From Betaproteobacteria bacterium (lineage in GTDB: Bacteria; Pseudomonadota; Gammaproteobacteria; Burkholderiales; SHXO01): a DNA stretch of 64,000 nucleotides. The DNA lies in assembly GCA_025356655.1 (NCBI GenBank), contig JANXRW010000126.1, positions 1-64,000 of the forward strand, read 5' to 3'. The notes below the pieces were generated by a model that made no database searches, was not told the DNA's origin, and saw only the letters and a program-made list of their open reading frames with translations. The translations under genes were made by a program, and so were the position numbers. How positions within the stretch are numbered: position 1 is the first letter of the stretch; every line of letters starts with the position of its first letter. Of this stretch, positions 50,827-61,845 are shown in pieces.

Positions 50827-53800
50827 GGCGCAACCAGGGCCTGGATGCGGCCGGGGCTGGAGCGGCGCCCCGTCCTGCGGGCGAGGCGGTCCAGGACGAG
50901 GTAGACCACGGGCGTGGTGTACAGGGTAAGCAATTGGCTCAGGATGAGGCCTCCTACGATGGCGATGCCCAGGGGGCGGCGTAGTTCCGAGCCCACGCCG
51001 CTGCCCAGAGCGAGGGGCAGAGCACCCAGCAGCGCAGCCATGGTGGTCATCAGAATGGGGCGAAGCCGCAGCAGGCAGGCCTCATGGATGGCCTCGCGCG
51101 GATCGAGGTTACGGCTGCGCTCGGCCTCGATGGCAAAGTCGATCATCATGATGGCGTTTTTCTTAACGATGCCCATCAGGAGGAGGATGCCGATGAAGGC
51201 GATCACCGTCATTTCCGTGTGCAGTAACCACAGAGCCACCAGGGCTCCGAGGAACGCCGAGGGTAGCGTAGAGAGGATCGTTATGGGATGGATGTAGCTC
51301 TCATAGAGCACACCCAGAACCACATAGACGGTGAGCACGGCGAGCAGGATCAACAGCGGCTGGCTCGAGAGCGAGGATTGGAAGGCTTGGGCGGCGCCGG
51401 CGAAACTGCCGCGGACGCTCGCCGGCATCCCCAGGCGCGCAGCAGCCGCCTCCACTGTGGCCACGGCACTGCCCAAGGCCACGTTCGGCGCTAAGTTGAA
51501 AGAGAGCGTGGTCGCGGGGAACTGTCCCTGATGAGCGACGGACAGCGTAGAGGCGGCGGACTCGATGCGGGCGAGCGCGGCAAGGGGGATGGTGCCGCCC
51601 GTGGCCAGCGGCAAGTAAATGTTCTGCAGCGCGTCGGGTCTCTCGCGATACTCCGGCGCCAGTTCCATCACCACATGGTACTGGTTGAGCTGGCTGTAGA
51701 TATTGGCCACTTGGCGCTGACCGAAGGCGTCGTAGAGGGTGTCGTCGATCATCTGGGTAGAGATGCCGAGCCGGGAGGCCGTGGGACGGTCGATGGTGAC
51801 CATGGACTGCAGCGCGCGATCCTGCTGGTCGGAATTGACGTCCGCCAGTTGGGGGGAAGCGCGCAGTTCCTGCTGCAGCTTGGGTGACCAGAACGTGAGC
51901 TCGCGAAGGGTGTCACCGGTGAGGGTGTACTGAAACTGTGCATTGCTCTGGCGCCCTCCGATACGCAGATCCTGGACCGATTGCAGGAACAGCGTCGCCC
52001 CCGGTACCGCCGAGAGCTTGCCGCGCAGCCGGCCGATGACTTCGTCCGCGGAGATGAGACGCTCGGCCGGTGGGCGCAGCGACACGAAGACCCGCCCCGT
52101 GTTGCGCGTGGTGCCGTTGCCGGACCCGCCGGTAAAGCCGATGACGCTCTCCACCGCAGGGTCGGCGCGGATGATGTCCACGTAGCGCAGGAGCTTCTCG
52201 CGCAGCCCGGCGAAGGAGATGTCCTGGGCCGCCTGGATTGAGCCATTCAAGCGCCCGGTGTCCTGCTGCGGAAAAAATCCCTTGGGGACTGCGCCGAAGA
52301 GATTGACCGTGAGCACAACACATCCCACCGTCAGCGCGAGCATTAGAGCGGGATGGCGAAGTGCCCAGCCCAGGCTCCGGGCGTAGCCGCCGTTAATGCC
52401 GCCAACGAACCTGCCGAAGAACCGCGCAGCTCGCCCGGGCGGGGCGATGCGGGGCGCTTCGTTCTTCAACAGCAACGCGCACAGCATGGGCGTGGTGGTA
52501 AGCGATACCACCATGGAGACCGCGATGGCCACCGCCAGTGTGACGGCAAACTCGCGGAACAGGCGCCCGACGATACCTCCCATGAACAGGATCGGGATGA
52601 AGGCGGCGATCAATGAGAGGCTCATTGAGAGCACGGTGAAGCCCACCTCGCCCGCACCCGCGTAGGCGGCCTGCAGGGGCGACTTGCCCATGGCTAAGTG
52701 GCGGCTGGTGTTCTCTAAGACGACGATGGCGTCGTCAATGACGAAACCCGTGGCGATGGTGAGCGCCATGAGGGAGAGATTGTCCAGGGAGTAGTGGAGC
52801 AGGTACATCACGCCCAAGGTGCCGAGCAGCGACAGCGGCACGGCCACGCTGGGGATCAGGGTGGCGCGAAGGTTGCCCAGGAAAGCGAACACCACCAGGA
52901 TCACCAACCCGACGGACAGTCCCAGGGTGACCGTCACGTCGTGCAGCGCCGCGCGGATGGTCCCGGTTCGGTCGAGCACCACGGACAATGTAATGCCGCC
53001 CGGGATGCCCGACTCCAGGCTGGGCAGCAGGGCGCGCACCCGGTCCACCGTTTCGATCACGTTGGCCCCGGGTTGGCGATAGATGATCACCAGAACGGAG
53101 GCCCGGCCATTGGCCACCCCTGCCGTACGCAGGTCCTCCACCGAGTTCTCCACGTGGGCGAGATCGGACAGGCGCACCGCGGCGCCCTGGCGGTAGGCAA
53201 CCACGAGCGGGCGGTAGAGCTCGGCGCGCGCCAGTTGGCCGTTGATGGCGATCTCCCAACTGTGCACGCCGTCGTCCAACTGGCCTAGGGGCCGTGTCAG
53301 GTTGGTGGCGCTAAGCGCGCTGCGCACGTCCTCCAGACCGATGCCGTAGCGCGAGAGCGCGAGCGGGTTGATCTCCACGCGCACCGCGGGCAGGGCGCTG
53401 CCGCCCACCTGCACTTGGCCCACGCCGTCGACCTGGGAGAGCTTCTGCTGCAGCATCGTGGAGGCGGTGTCGTACATCCGTCCCGAGGGCACGGTGTCGG
53501 AGGTGAGCGCCAGGATCAGGATGGGGGCGTCGGCCGGATTGACCTTGCGGTAGCTAGGGTTGCTGGGAAGGTAGGAAGGCAGGTCGCCGCGGGCAGCGTT
53601 GATGGCGGCCTGTACGTCGCGCGCCGCCCCGTCGATGTTGCGGCCGAGATCGAACTGCAGCGTGAGCGAAGTTGATCCGACGGTGCTCGTCGAGCTCATT
53701 TCGGTAACCCCAGCGATGCGCCCCGCCTGGCGCTCCAGCGGCGTCGCCACGGCCGTGGCCATGGTCTCCGGACTGGCGCCCGGCAGGGCCGCGCTCACGG

Positions 53801-53936
53801 AGAGCACTGGGTATTCCACCTGGGGCAGTGGGGCTACCGGCATTAACCTGAGCGCGAGCAGGCCGGCGAGGGCAACCCCGACGGTCAGCAGCGTCGTCGC
53901 CACCGGCCGCTCGATGAAGGGGCGCGAAATGTTCAC
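50823..53936 (-). CDS. mdtC: RND multidrug efflux transporter, MdtC-like
   Basis: The 1037-residue inner-membrane RND pump has twelve membrane segments. Its start is [20 protein letters not shown]. The proton-relay aspartates lie in [13 protein letters not shown] (segment 4) and the periplasmic porter domains are intact. The second half ends in the usual [19 protein letters not shown]. Two different RND genes in tandem after an adaptor are characteristic of MdtBC/MuxBC heteromeric pumps. It overlaps neighbours by 4 bp on each side. Substrates are not predictable. Confidence 0.88.
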   Translation of the reverse strand: MNISRPFIERPVATTLLTVGVALAGLLALRLMPVAPLPQVEYPVLSVSAALPGASPETMATAVATPLERQAGRIAGVTEMSSTSTVGSTSLTLQFDLGRNIDGAARDVQAAINAARGDLPSYLPSNPSYRKVNPADAPILILALTSDTVPSGRMYDTASTMLQQKLSQVDGVGQVQVGGSALPAVRVEINPLALSRYGIGLEDVRSALSATNLTRPLGQLDDGVHSWEIAINGQLARAELYRPLVVAYRQGAAVRLSDLAHVENSVEDLRTAGVANGRASVLVIIYRQPGANVIETVDRVRALLPSLESGIPGGITLSVVLDRTGTIRAALHDVTVTLGLSVGLVILVVFAFLGNLRATLIPSVAVPLSLLGTLGVMYLLHYSLDNLSLMALTIATGFVIDDAIVVLENTSRHLAMGKSPLQAAYAGAGEVGFTVLSMSLSLIAAFIPILFMGGIVGRLFREFAVTLAVAIAVSMVVSLTTTPMLCALLLKNEAPRIAPPGRAARFFGRFVGGINGGYARSLGWALRHPALMLALTVGCVVLTVNLFGAVPKGFFPQQDTGRLNGSIQAAQDISFAGLREKLLRYVDIIRADPAVESVIGFTGGSGNGTTRNTGRVFVSLRPPAERLISADEVIGRLRGKLSAVPGATLFLQSVQDLRIGGRQSNAQFQYTLTGDTLRELTFWSPKLQQELRASPQLADVNSDQQDRALQSMVTIDRPTASRLGISTQMIDDTLYDAFGQRQVANIYSQLNQYHVVMELAPEYRERPDALQNIYLPLATGGTIPLAALARIESAASTLSVAHQGQFPATTLSFNLAPNVALGSAVATVEAAAARLGMPASVRGSFAGAAQAFQSSLSSQPLLILLAVLTVYVVLGVLYESYIHPITILSTLPSAFLGALVALWLLHTEMTVIAFIGILLLMGIVKKNAIMMIDFAIEAERSRNLDPREAIHEACLLRLRPILMTTMAALLGALPLALGSGVGSELRRPLGIAIVGGLILSQLLTLYTTPVVYLVLDRLARRTGRRSSPGRIQALVAP

Positions 53937-56900
53937 GGTGTGGCGACCGCCTCGGGGGAGCGGCGCTGGCGCTTCGGAATCAGGCGGTCCAGGTAAAGGT
54001 AGATGACCGGTGTGGTGTAGAGGGTCAGGATCTGACTGACGATGAGCCCGCCCACGATGGCAATGCCCAGTGGCCGGCGCAGTTCCGCCCCCACCCCGGC
54101 GCTCAGCGCCAGGGGCATTGCACCGAGCATGGCCGCGAAGGTGGTCATCAGGATGGGCCGCAGGCGCAGCAGGCAGGCCGCGTGGATGGCAGCGGCTGCG
54201 TCCAAACGGCGAGTGCGCTTCAGTTCCAGTGCAACGTCGATCATCATGATCGCGTTCTTCTTGACGATACCGATGAGCAAGATAATGCCGATGAAGGCGA
54301 TGACGTCGAGTTCACCCCCCAGGATAATCAGCGCCAGCAGTGCGCCAAGTCCTGCCGAGGGCAGCGTCGAGAGGATGGTGAGCGGGTGAACGAAGCTCTC
54401 GTAGAGTACCCCGAGCACGATGTAGACGGTGATGAGCGCCGCCAAGATTAGCAGGGGCTCGTTGATGAGCGCGGCCTGAAAGGCCTGGGCCGTTCCCTGG
54501 AAGCTCGCGCGCAGGCCCGGGGGCAGGCCCAGCCCCGCTGCGGCTGAGTCGATGGCGCGTACGGCCTCGCCCAGGGCTACACCCGGGGCTAGGTTGAAGG
54601 ATAAGGTGGCGGCCGGAAACTGGTCCTGATGGTTCTGCACTAGTAGGGCGTTGGTCTCGCGCAGTTGGGTGAACGCGCCTAAGGGCACCGGCGCTGCCCC
54701 GGGCGGGCGCACGTAGATGGCGCTGAGCGCTTCGGGACCCAGCCGGTAGCGGGGCTTCACCTCGAGGATCACCCGGTACTGGTTGAGTTGCGTGTACACG
54801 GTGGAAACCTGGCGTTGGCCGAAGGCGTCGTAGAGGGTGTCATTGACCATCTGGGGGGTGACGCCCAGGCGCGCGGCAGTCACCCGGTCGATGCCCAGAT
54901 TGGCCTGAAGGCCCCCGTCCTGCCGGTCGCTCGCCACCGACCGAAGCTGGGGCAAGGCGCGCAGGGTCTCCAGCAGCCGTGGCGCCCAGGTCTCCAGTTC
55001 CTGAGCGTCCGCGTCCTGCAGCGTATATTGGAATTGTGTCCGGCTCACCCGGCTCTCCACCGTGAGGTCCTGGGCGGGTTGCAGATAGAGTTGCGCGGCA
55101 GGGTAGCTCGCGCTGGCTTGGTTGATCCGGTTCATTACCTCGCGCGCGCTCGCCCGCCGCTGCGCCTGGGGCTTGAGGTTGACCAGGAGGCGGCCGCTGT
55201 TGAGGGTGGTATTGGTGCCGTCCACCCCGATGAAGGAAGACAGGCTCTCCACTGCGGGATCGGCCGATACCAAACGCGCGAGCGCTTGTTGGTGTTCTGC
55301 CATGGCGGCGAAGGAGACCGATGCCGGCGCCTCAGTGATTCCCACGAGTAGCCCGGTGTCCTGTGAGGGGAAGAACCCCTTGGGTACCAGGATGTACAGG
55401 CCAACGGTGAGGACCAGTGTGACTAGCGCCACCACCAAGGTGGTGCGCCGGGCTGCGATCGCTAGCGAGAGGCTGCGCCCATAGGCCGCGGTAACGCGCT
55501 CAAGGACCAGGCGAGCTTGCCGCTGCAGGCGGTTCTCCGACGCGTTCTGGTGGGGCCGCAGCAGCCGGCTACACATCATCGGGGTCAGCGTGAGCGAGAT
55601 GGCAAGCGAGAGGCCGATGGTCACGCTGAGCGTGATGGCAAACTCACGGAACAGGCGTCCCACCACGTCGCCCATGAACAGCAGGGGGATCAACACGGCC
55701 ACGAGCGAGACCGTGAGCGATACCAGCGTAAATCCGATCTCGCGTGAGCCGCGCAGGGCTGCCTGCAGGGGCAGTTCCCCTTCTTCCAGGTGACGGACTA
55801 TATTCTCGATCATGACGATGGCATCGTCGACCACGAAGCCCGTGGCGATGGTGAGCGCCATGAGCGTCAGGTTGTTCAGGCTGAAGCCCAGCAGGTAGAT
55901 CACGCCCAAGGTTCCGACCAGGGACAGTGGCACGGCGATACTTGGGATCAACGTGGCCGCGGCGGTGCGCAGGAACAGAAAGATCACGAGAACCACCAGG
56001 GCCACCGCCATGACCAACTCCACCTCCACGTCAGCGACTGCCGCGCGAATCGTCGTGGTGCGATCGGTGAGGGCGGTAAGGCGTACGCTGGGCGGCAGCG
56101 AGGCCTCCAGCCGAGGTAATAGAGCGCGGACTCGGTCCACCACCTCGATCACGTTCGCGCCGGGCTGGCGCTGCACGTTCAGCACGACGGCAGCGGACGC
56201 GCCTGCCCAGGCCGCCTGGCGGACGTTCTCCGCGCCGTCGCTGACGTCCGCTAAGTCGGTGAGCAGCACCGGGGCGCCGCCTCGGTAGGCCACCACCAGG
56301 GAGCGATAATCGCGGCTCGAGAGGAGCTGATCGTTGGCCGCGATGGTGAAGGCGCGGCGTGGGCCGTCCAGGTTCCCTTTGGCCTGGTTGACGTTGGCGG
56401 CGGCCAGCGCGGTACGCAGGTCCTCCAGGGTCAGGCCGTAGGCGGCTAGCGCGTCGGGATTTGCCTGGACGCGGATCGCCGGCCGCTGGCCACCGCTGAT
56501 GCTGACCAGGCCCACCCCGGGGAGTTGGGCGATTTTTTGCGACAGGCGTGTTTCGGCCAAGTCCTCCACACGCGGCAGGGGCAGCGTATCAGAGCTGAGC
56601 GCCAGCGTAAGGACCGGCGCGTCCGCCGGGTTGACCTTGCTGTAGGCGGGCGGGGAGGGCAGGTCCTTGGGCAGCAGCGTGAAGGAACTGTTGATGGCGG
56701 CCTGCACCTGCTGCTCGGCCACGTCCAGGTTCAGCTCCAGGCTGAACTGGAGGGTGATGAGAGAACTGCCGCCCGAACTCGAGGAACTCATCTGAACGAG
56801 CCCCGGCATCTGCCCGAACTGGCGCTCCAGCGGGGCCGTGACCGAGGTGCCCATGACCTCGGGGCTGGCGCCGGGGTAGAAGGTCACGACCTGGATGGTC

Positions 56901-57028
56901 GGGTAGTCCACCTGGGGCAATGCCGACACCGGCAACTGCCGATAGGCCAGCGCGCCGGTGAGCAAGAGGGCCACCATCAGCAAGGTGGTAGCCACCGGCC
57001 GCAGGATGAAGGGGCGCGACAGGTTCAT
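53933..57028 (-). CDS. mdtB: RND multidrug efflux transporter, MdtB-like
   Basis: The 1031-residue RND pump is paralogous to the downstream gene. The start is [40 protein letters not shown] carries the two relay aspartates, and the C-terminal [20 protein letters not shown] is conserved. It follows the adaptor gene with a 4-bp overlap and probably assembles with the next RND protein as a mixed trimer, as known for MdtB2C. Confidence 0.88.
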   Translation of the reverse strand: MNLSRPFILRPVATTLLMVALLLTGALAYRQLPVSALPQVDYPTIQVVTFYPGASPEVMGTSVTAPLERQFGQMPGLVQMSSSSSGGSSLITLQFSLELNLDVAEQQVQAAINSSFTLLPKDLPSPPAYSKVNPADAPVLTLALSSDTLPLPRVEDLAETRLSQKIAQLPGVGLVSISGGQRPAIRVQANPDALAAYGLTLEDLRTALAAANVNQAKGNLDGPRRAFTIAANDQLLSSRDYRSLVVAYRGGAPVLLTDLADVSDGAENVRQAAWAGASAAVVLNVQRQPGANVIEVVDRVRALLPRLEASLPPSVRLTALTDRTTTIRAAVADVEVELVMAVALVVLVIFLFLRTAAATLIPSIAVPLSLVGTLGVIYLLGFSLNNLTLMALTIATGFVVDDAIVMIENIVRHLEEGELPLQAALRGSREIGFTLVSLTVSLVAVLIPLLFMGDVVGRLFREFAITLSVTIGLSLAISLTLTPMMCSRLLRPHQNASENRLQRQARLVLERVTAAYGRSLSLAIAARRTTLVVALVTLVLTVGLYILVPKGFFPSQDTGLLVGITEAPASVSFAAMAEHQQALARLVSADPAVESLSSFIGVDGTNTTLNSGRLLVNLKPQAQRRASAREVMNRINQASASYPAAQLYLQPAQDLTVESRVSRTQFQYTLQDADAQELETWAPRLLETLRALPQLRSVASDRQDGGLQANLGIDRVTAARLGVTPQMVNDTLYDAFGQRQVSTVYTQLNQYRVILEVKPRYRLGPEALSAIYVRPPGAAPVPLGAFTQLRETNALLVQNHQDQFPAATLSFNLAPGVALGEAVRAIDSAAAGLGLPPGLRASFQGTAQAFQAALINEPLLILAALITVYIVLGVLYESFVHPLTILSTLPSAGLGALLALIILGGELDVIAFIGIILLIGIVKKNAIMMIDVALELKRTRRLDAAAAIHAACLLRLRPILMTTFAAMLGAMPLALSAGVGAELRRPLGIAIVGGLIVSQILTLYTTPVIYLYLDRLIPKRQRRSPEAVATP

Positions 57029-58272
57029 GGACGCTTGGGACGCTGCCCGTCGCGAGTGCGCCCTGCCGCGGGGTCGCGGCTGATGGGTTCGACCTTGCTG
57101 CCTTCGCGCAGGCGGTCCCCGCCGTCGGCCACCACCGACTCGCCTGGGGCGACCCCGCTTTCCACCGAGGTGTCCTCGCCCAGCGTCGGCCCGAGGACCA
57201 CCGGTCGCGCGCTCACGGTCTTGTCCGCTTTAACCACATAAACGAGCGCGCCCTGGCTGGTTCGCTGGATGGCGCTCGACGGGACCAGCGTCGCCGCACT
57301 GCGCAGTTCCATGAGCAGGCGGGCGTTGACGAACTGGTTGGCGAAGAGCGCGCCGTCGGCGTTGTCGAACTGGGCTTTGAGCTTCACGGTGCCGGTGGTG
57401 CTGTCGATCTGGTTGTCCAGGGTAAGCAGTGCGCCCGTGGCCAGCTTGGTGCGCCCCTCCCGGTCGTATGCCTCCACCGCGGGCTTGTCGTCGCCACGGC
57501 GCAACAGGGCCTGGACCCGTGGCAGGCTGTCCTCGGGGATGCTGAAGACCACCGCCACGGGCTGGATCTGGGTGATGACCACGAGGCCGCCCGCATCATT
57601 GGCGTGCACGATGTTTCCCCGATCCACTAGGCGCAGCCCCAGGCGCCCGCTAATGGGGGCCGTGATGCGTGCGTAGGTGAGTTGTAGCCGGGCGCTATCG
57701 ATCTGGGACTGGTCCACCTTGAGCGTGGCCTCGTACTGGGCCGCCAGCGCCTGCTGTGTATCGAGTTGCTGGCCTGCGATGGAGTCTTGCGCCAGGAGCG
57801 TCCGATAGCGCTCCAGGTCCAGCCTGGCGTTTTTGAGCAGCGCTTGATCGCGGGCGTACTGGCCCTGAGCCTGATCGAGCAGGACCCGGTACGGCCGCGG
57901 GTCGATCTCGGCGAGCAGATCCCCTGCCTTCACCAACTGTCCTTCGGTGAAGGCAACCCGGATCAATTCGCCGTCAACGCGGCTTTTAACCAAAGCGGTC
58001 TGCAGTGGCACCACCGTGCCCAGTCCGTGGAGGTAGACGGGCAGGTCCGCCTTGCGCACGGGAAGAGCGACGACCGGGACAGGCCGCGGCGCGGCCTTGT
58101 TCGGCGGGGTATCGGGCGGCGGACGTTTCCACAGCAGGCCGAACGCCACGCCAGCGCCGACTAACAGCAGGCCGAGCACCAACGGCCACCGGCGTTTGCG
58201 CGCGGCATGACGCATCGGTAGTGTCAGCGGCGGCGGAGGGAGTGTGTCCGGAGGCGTCGTGGAGTCGTCCAA
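57025..58272 (-). CDS. mdtA: RND periplasmic adaptor protein, MdtA-like
   Basis: The 415-residue membrane-fusion protein has an N-terminal anchor ([20 protein letters not shown]) and a lipoyl/coiled-coil region ([40 protein letters not shown]). A beta-barrel domain ([20 protein letters not shown]) and a C-terminal membrane-proximal domain follow. The start is TTG 58272 with AGGGAA upstream; ATG 58215 is the alternative. It heads the operon adaptor-pump-pump-channel and links the pumps to the outer-membrane channel. Confidence 0.9.
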   Translation of the reverse strand: MDDSTTPPDTLPPPPLTLPMRHAARKRRWPLVLGLLLVGAGVAFGLLWKRPPPDTPPNKAAPRPVPVVALPVRKADLPVYLHGLGTVVPLQTALVKSRVDGELIRVAFTEGQLVKAGDLLAEIDPRPYRVLLDQAQGQYARDQALLKNARLDLERYRTLLAQDSIAGQQLDTQQALAAQYEATLKVDQSQIDSARLQLTYARITAPISGRLGLRLVDRGNIVHANDAGGLVVITQIQPVAVVFSIPEDSLPRVQALLRRGDDKPAVEAYDREGRTKLATGALLTLDNQIDSTTGTVKLKAQFDNADGALFANQFVNARLLMELRSAATLVPSSAIQRTSQGALVYVVKADKTVSARPVVLGPTLGEDTSVESGVAPGESVVADGGDRLREGSKVEPISRDPAAGRTRDGQRPKRP

Positions 58273-58509
58273 AGGGCAGTTCCCTACATGACGGCAAGCA
58301 CCCTGCGTCTCGCGGCGGCGCGCCAGGGGCCGGCTTTAGGTTTTAAGGAGATAGCTCGCATGCGATCCGGGCGGCCAGCCCCGGCCGACATCCGGGTGCT
58401 CAAGAGCCTTGTCGCGCGCGCAAGGCCGCCGGAGTCTCCATTCTAGACTTTTGGGCGACTGCGTAGGTGCGGTGCTCGAGTGCGGGGGAGTCACATCTGT
58501 TGGGAATTG

Positions 58510-58538
58510 TTGCTGGCGCGGCGGGTCGTGGTTACACT
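58510..58538 (+). promoter_or_regulatory. Possible sigma-70 promoter upstream of the transporter operon
   Basis: TTGCTG (58510-58515), 17-bp spacer, TACACT (58533-58538). It lies immediately before the NtrC site, giving a leader of about 175 bases. It could provide basal expression. Confidence 0.4.
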
Positions 58539-58554
58539 AAAGCGGTGGTGCAAA

Positions 58555-58571
58555 TGCACAAGCGTGGTGCA
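58555..58571 (+). promoter_or_regulatory. NtrC-binding site
   Basis: TGCACAAGCGTGGTGCA matches the 17-bp NtrC consensus TGCACC-N5-GGTGCA in both arms. An additional half-site TGGTGCA lies at 58546-58552. It is about 100 bp upstream of the sigma-54 promoter, the usual enhancer distance. Confidence 0.75.
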
Positions 58572-58667
58572 TGGTCGGCGTCGTCGCGTCTCGGTCATCG
58601 CAGCGAGAGTGTTGGGAGGTGCTTGTTTTCTAATCCGAAAAAAGTCACTGCGCACTCAGTCTCTGGG

Positions 58668-58683
58668 CGGCATGGGTCTTGCA
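58668..58683 (+). promoter_or_regulatory. Sigma-54 promoter of the amide/urea transporter operon
   Basis: CGGCATGGGTCTTGCA fits the RpoN consensus TGGCACG-N4-TTGCW, with the essential GG (58669-58670), ten bases, then GC (58681-58682). Transcription would start near 58694, 26 bp before the first gene. Confidence 0.8.
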
Positions 58684-58719
58684 AAAGCGTCTCCCACCTA
58701 TTCGCTAGGGGAGTAAGCC

Positions 58720-59574
58720 GTGACTGCGGTAGCGTTCCTGTTCGATGTGCTGGCCTACAGCGCGGTTTTCGTGCTCGTGGGCCTTGGTCTGGGAATCATC
58801 GCCAGCATGATGGGCATCTTTAACTTCGCCCACGGTGAGTTCGTCCTGCTCGGCGCCTACACGGTTTACCTCTTTGAGCAGCATGGCCTGCCCGTGTGGT
58901 GCGGAATGCTGGCCGCACCGCTCGTCGTTGCCCTGGTCGGGCTGCTGCTCGAGCGCATCGCCATACGCCGCTTCTACGCCACGCCGGTGGTGGCCATGCT
59001 GGGCACCTATGCCATCGGCCTGTCGTTGCGCGAAGGGGTGCGCACCTTGCTGGCCGGCCAGTTCTACAACGTCACGGCGCCCCTGGTGGGCTCCTTCGCC
59101 CTGGGCGAACTCTCCGTGTCGCGCTGGCGCACTGCCGTCATCCTCATCACGCTCCTGGTGATGCTGGGGTGTTATGCGCTACTCACCCAGACGCGGATGG
59201 GTTTGCAGGTGCGAGCGGCGTTGGAGAACCCGGCGCTCGCGCGCGCCTCGGGAATTTCCACCGCACGGGTCTACGCGGCCACCTTCGCCTTCGGGGCAGG
59301 GCTCGCGGGCTTGGCTGGCGGGCTCATGGTGCCGATCTATTCGCTCAGCGCCGACATGGGCGTGCCGTTTCTCATCAAATCCTTCCTTGCCGTGATGCTG
59401 GGCGGGATGGGCAGCTTCGATGGGGCCGTCGCCGGTTCCGCCCTGGTGGGTGGGTCCAGTGCGGCATTGCCCTGGTTCATCAAGCCGGTGGTGGCCGACG
59501 TGCTGGTGTTTTTAATCGCCATTGCTATTGTAAAACTGCGGCCTGATGGCCTGTTGTCCCACTGGAGGAGATGA
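58720..59574 (+). CDS. ABC transporter permease, LivH/UrtB-like
   Basis: The 284-residue permease belongs to the branched-chain amino acid/urea/amide transporter family. About eight hydrophobic segments and the motif IASMMGIFNFAHGEFVLLGA are typical of LivH/UrtB. LIKSFLAVMLGGMGSFDGAV near the C-terminus is also conserved. The start is GTG. It is first in the operon, before the binding-protein gene, which differs from the usual urtA-first order. A sigma-54 promoter with an NtrC site stands upstream. The downstream amidase favours an amide or urea substrate. Confidence 0.88.
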   Translation: MTAVAFLFDVLAYSAVFVLVGLGLGIIASMMGIFNFAHGEFVLLGAYTVYLFEQHGLPVWCGMLAAPLVVALVGLLLERIAIRRFYATPVVAMLGTYAIGLSLREGVRTLLAGQFYNVTAPLVGSFALGELSVSRWRTAVILITLLVMLGCYALLTQTRMGLQVRAALENPALARASGISTARVYAATFAFGAGLAGLAGGLMVPIYSLSADMGVPFLIKSFLAVMLGGMGSFDGAVAGSALVGGSSAALPWFIKPVVADVLVFLIAIAIVKLRPDGLLSHWRR

Positions 59575-59578
59575 ATCA

Positions 59579-60811
59579 ATGGCTGAGCGCAACGGTAGTG
59601 ATCCGCAATCCCTCGCTCGAAGGATGTTCCTCGAGCGCGCTGGTCTCCTGGGCGGAACGGTCGCGGTGGGCGGGGGTAGTTACCTGCTCAATCCCAAGGG
59701 GGCCTGGGCGGCGGATCCCATCAGGGTCGGAATCGCCACGGACCTGACCGGACCCATCAGCTGGGGCGGTGTGCCTAACGCCAACGTCGCGAGGATGGTG
59801 ATTGAGGACATCAATGCTGCTGGCGGCCTCCTCGGTCGTCCACTGCAGATGATCCTGGAGGACACGGCCACCAACGAGGCATTCGCCGTGACCAAAGTGC
59901 GCAAGCTCGTGCAGAAGGACAAGGTGGACGTGGTGTTCGGCGGCATCACCAGTTCAATGCGCAATGCCATCAAGGACACGATCGTCAACCGCGGCAAGAC
60001 GCTCTACATCTACCCGCAGCTCTATGAAGGCAGGGAGTGCACGCCTTACCTCTTTTGCACCGGCCCGACCCCGGCACAGCAGTGCGACACGTTCATCCCC
60101 TGGCTCATCAAGAACGGCGGCAAGAAGTTCTACCTGCCTTCGGCCGACTATGTCTGGCCGCACGTGCTCAACGAATATGCGCGTAAGACCATCGAGAAAC
60201 ACGGCGGTGAGGTCGTAGGCGAGGAGTACTTCCCGGTGGACCACAACGAATACAGCGCCACGGTGAACAAGATCATGTCCAGCGGCGTCAACGTGGTCTT
60301 CAATACCACGATCTCGCCTGGCGTCGCGGCTTTATTCAAACAACTCTCAGACGCGGGGTTCAGCAAGAAGGGGGGCCGGCTGGCTTGCGTATACTACGAC
60401 GAGAACGCGCTCAACATTACCTCGGCCAATGAGGTCGAAGGCCTTGCGAGCTGCCTGGACTACTTCAAGGCCGTAAATGACCCCTACGGCGCAAAGCTGC
60501 AGGAGAAGTACACCAAGCTCTACGGCACTAAAAATTCCTTCACCGCCGGCAGCGGGTCCACGGGCATGTACCGGGGGATTCGCCTGTGGGCGGAGTCCGT
60601 GAAGGAGGCGCGGAGCGTCAAGCGCGAGGAAGTGGCGGCGGCACTCGATCACGCGAAGCTCCTCGACGGTCCCGGAGGACCCTGCGAGATGGTGCCCGGT
60701 ACGCGCCACGTGAAGATGAACATGTATACGGCGGTGGCCAAGGGCGGCAAGTACGAGATCGTCGAGAAGAGCAACGGCGCGGTGCTGCCCGGCGAATGCC
60801 TGAAGAGCTGA
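59579..60811 (+). CDS. ABC transporter substrate-binding protein (urea/short-chain amide type)
   Basis: The 410-residue periplasmic binding protein belongs to the Leu/Ile/Val-binding superfamily, in the urea/amide group: IRVGIATDLTGPISWGGVPN, then YIYPQLYEGRECTPYLFCTG and FNTTISPGVAALFKQL. A twin-arginine-like signal is present (LARRMFLERAGLLGG), ending at AWA, so export may be by the Tat route. ATG 59579 has a strong GGAGGAG upstream and follows the permease stop by 4 bp. The large tyrosine- and cysteine-rich pocket region resembles UrtA/FmdD rather than amino-acid binders. Confidence 0.88.
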   Translation: MAERNGSDPQSLARRMFLERAGLLGGTVAVGGGSYLLNPKGAWAADPIRVGIATDLTGPISWGGVPNANVARMVIEDINAAGGLLGRPLQMILEDTATNEAFAVTKVRKLVQKDKVDVVFGGITSSMRNAIKDTIVNRGKTLYIYPQLYEGRECTPYLFCTGPTPAQQCDTFIPWLIKNGGKKFYLPSADYVWPHVLNEYARKTIEKHGGEVVGEEYFPVDHNEYSATVNKIMSSGVNVVFNTTISPGVAALFKQLSDAGFSKKGGRLACVYYDENALNITSANEVEGLASCLDYFKAVNDPYGAKLQEKYTKLYGTKNSFTAGSGSTGMYRGIRLWAESVKEARSVKREEVAAALDHAKLLDGPGGPCEMVPGTRHVKMNMYTAVAKGGKYEIVEKSNGAVLPGECLKS

Positions 60812-61845
60812 TTTCGGGCCCGGCAAGGCTCGCCCCTCCTGCCCGGGTAGCGGCGCGCGCGCGCGCCCTCCTACCCGGGATCGAATTGGGACTGCTGGCC
60901 CTAGCCCTCGTTCTCCCGCCGTTCCTGGAAGACTTCTGGGTGCTCTTTGCCACCCGGGTCGCCATATTGAGCCTGCTGGCCTTGAGCTTCGATCTGGTCT
61001 GGGGCTACGCCGGGATCATGAGCTTCGGCCAGGCGCTCTTCTCCGGCATGGCCGGCTACTGCACGGCCCTGCTGGCCACGCAACTCGGCGTCACCTCCGT
61101 GTTCGTGCTGCTGGGCACGGGTGCGCTCGTGGGCTTGTTCGTGGCGCTCGCCGTGGCGGCGCTGGTGATCCTGGGTAAGCGGGCACCCTCGTTGGTTTTT
61201 GTGTCACTGGGCACGCTGACCGGTTCCTACGTGGTGGAGCGTTTGGCGCGAGGGTGGTCCTTCGTGGGGGGGCAGAACGGCATTCCCTCGCTGCCGCGTC
61301 TAACCCTAGGCCGCTTCGAAATCGCCGAGGGCCCGATGTTCTATTACCTGGCGCTTTTCGTGCTGGTTCTGGTGTACGTGGGGCTTCGGTTCTTCACCCG
61401 CTCGCAACTGGGGCTCGTGCTGGCGGGAATGCGTCAGCAGGAGGGGCGGATCGCTTTTTTCGGCTACCGCCTGCAACACCTCAAGGGCGTCACCTTCTGT
61501 CTGGCCGGACTCATCGCCGGAATCTCCGGTTGCCTTTATGCCTTCCACGAGGGCTATGTGGGGCCGGGCCAACTGGGCCCCGTGCAGTCGACCCAGGTGG
61601 TGCTCTACGTGCTTTTCGGCGGTGTGGGCACGTTGGTGGGGGCGGTGCTCGGTGTGAGCCTCGTGGATCTCTTCAGCTATTTTCTCTCCCAGCGCTTCGA
61701 GACCGCCTGGCCCATCGTGCTGGGCGTGCTGTTGCTGCTAATTGTGATGTACCGTCCCTCGGGCCTCATCGGGCTGCTCGTCTCGGACCGCGAACGCATC
61801 GGATCCTTCGGTCGGGGGGGCAAGACGGGGGAGAAGCCTCGGTGA
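60796..61845 (+). CDS. ABC transporter permease, LivM/UrtC-like
   Basis: The 349-residue second permease has SLLALSFDLVWGYAGIMSFG, the LivM/UrtC signature, and GVTFCLAGLIAGISGCLYAF. About ten hydrophobic segments are seen. The ATG at 60796 overlaps the binding-protein gene by 16 bp; the open frame further upstream is a shadow of that gene. Its stop overlaps the next GTG. It pairs with the first permease in the membrane. Confidence 0.87.
   Translation: MPEELISGPARLAPPARVAARARALLPGIELGLLALALVLPPFLEDFWVLFATRVAILSLLALSFDLVWGYAGIMSFGQALFSGMAGYCTALLATQLGVTSVFVLLGTGALVGLFVALAVAALVILGKRAPSLVFVSLGTLTGSYVVERLARGWSFVGGQNGIPSLPRLTLGRFEIAEGPMFYYLALFVLVLVYVGLRFFTRSQLGLVLAGMRQQEGRIAFFGYRLQHLKGVTFCLAGLIAGISGCLYAFHEGYVGPGQLGPVQSTQVVLYVLFGGVGTLVGAVLGVSLVDLFSYFLSQRFETAWPIVLGVLLLLIVMYRPSGLIGLLVSDRERIGSFGRGGKTGEKPR

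Larger units (their letters stand above)
58273..58719. other. Divergent control region between efflux and amide-transport operons
   Basis: A 447-bp gap holding the regulatory sites listed separately: a sigma-70-like promoter, an NtrC site and a sigma-54 promoter, all for the rightward operon. No coding sequence is supported. The efflux operon promoter on the other strand was not identified. Confidence 0.55.
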
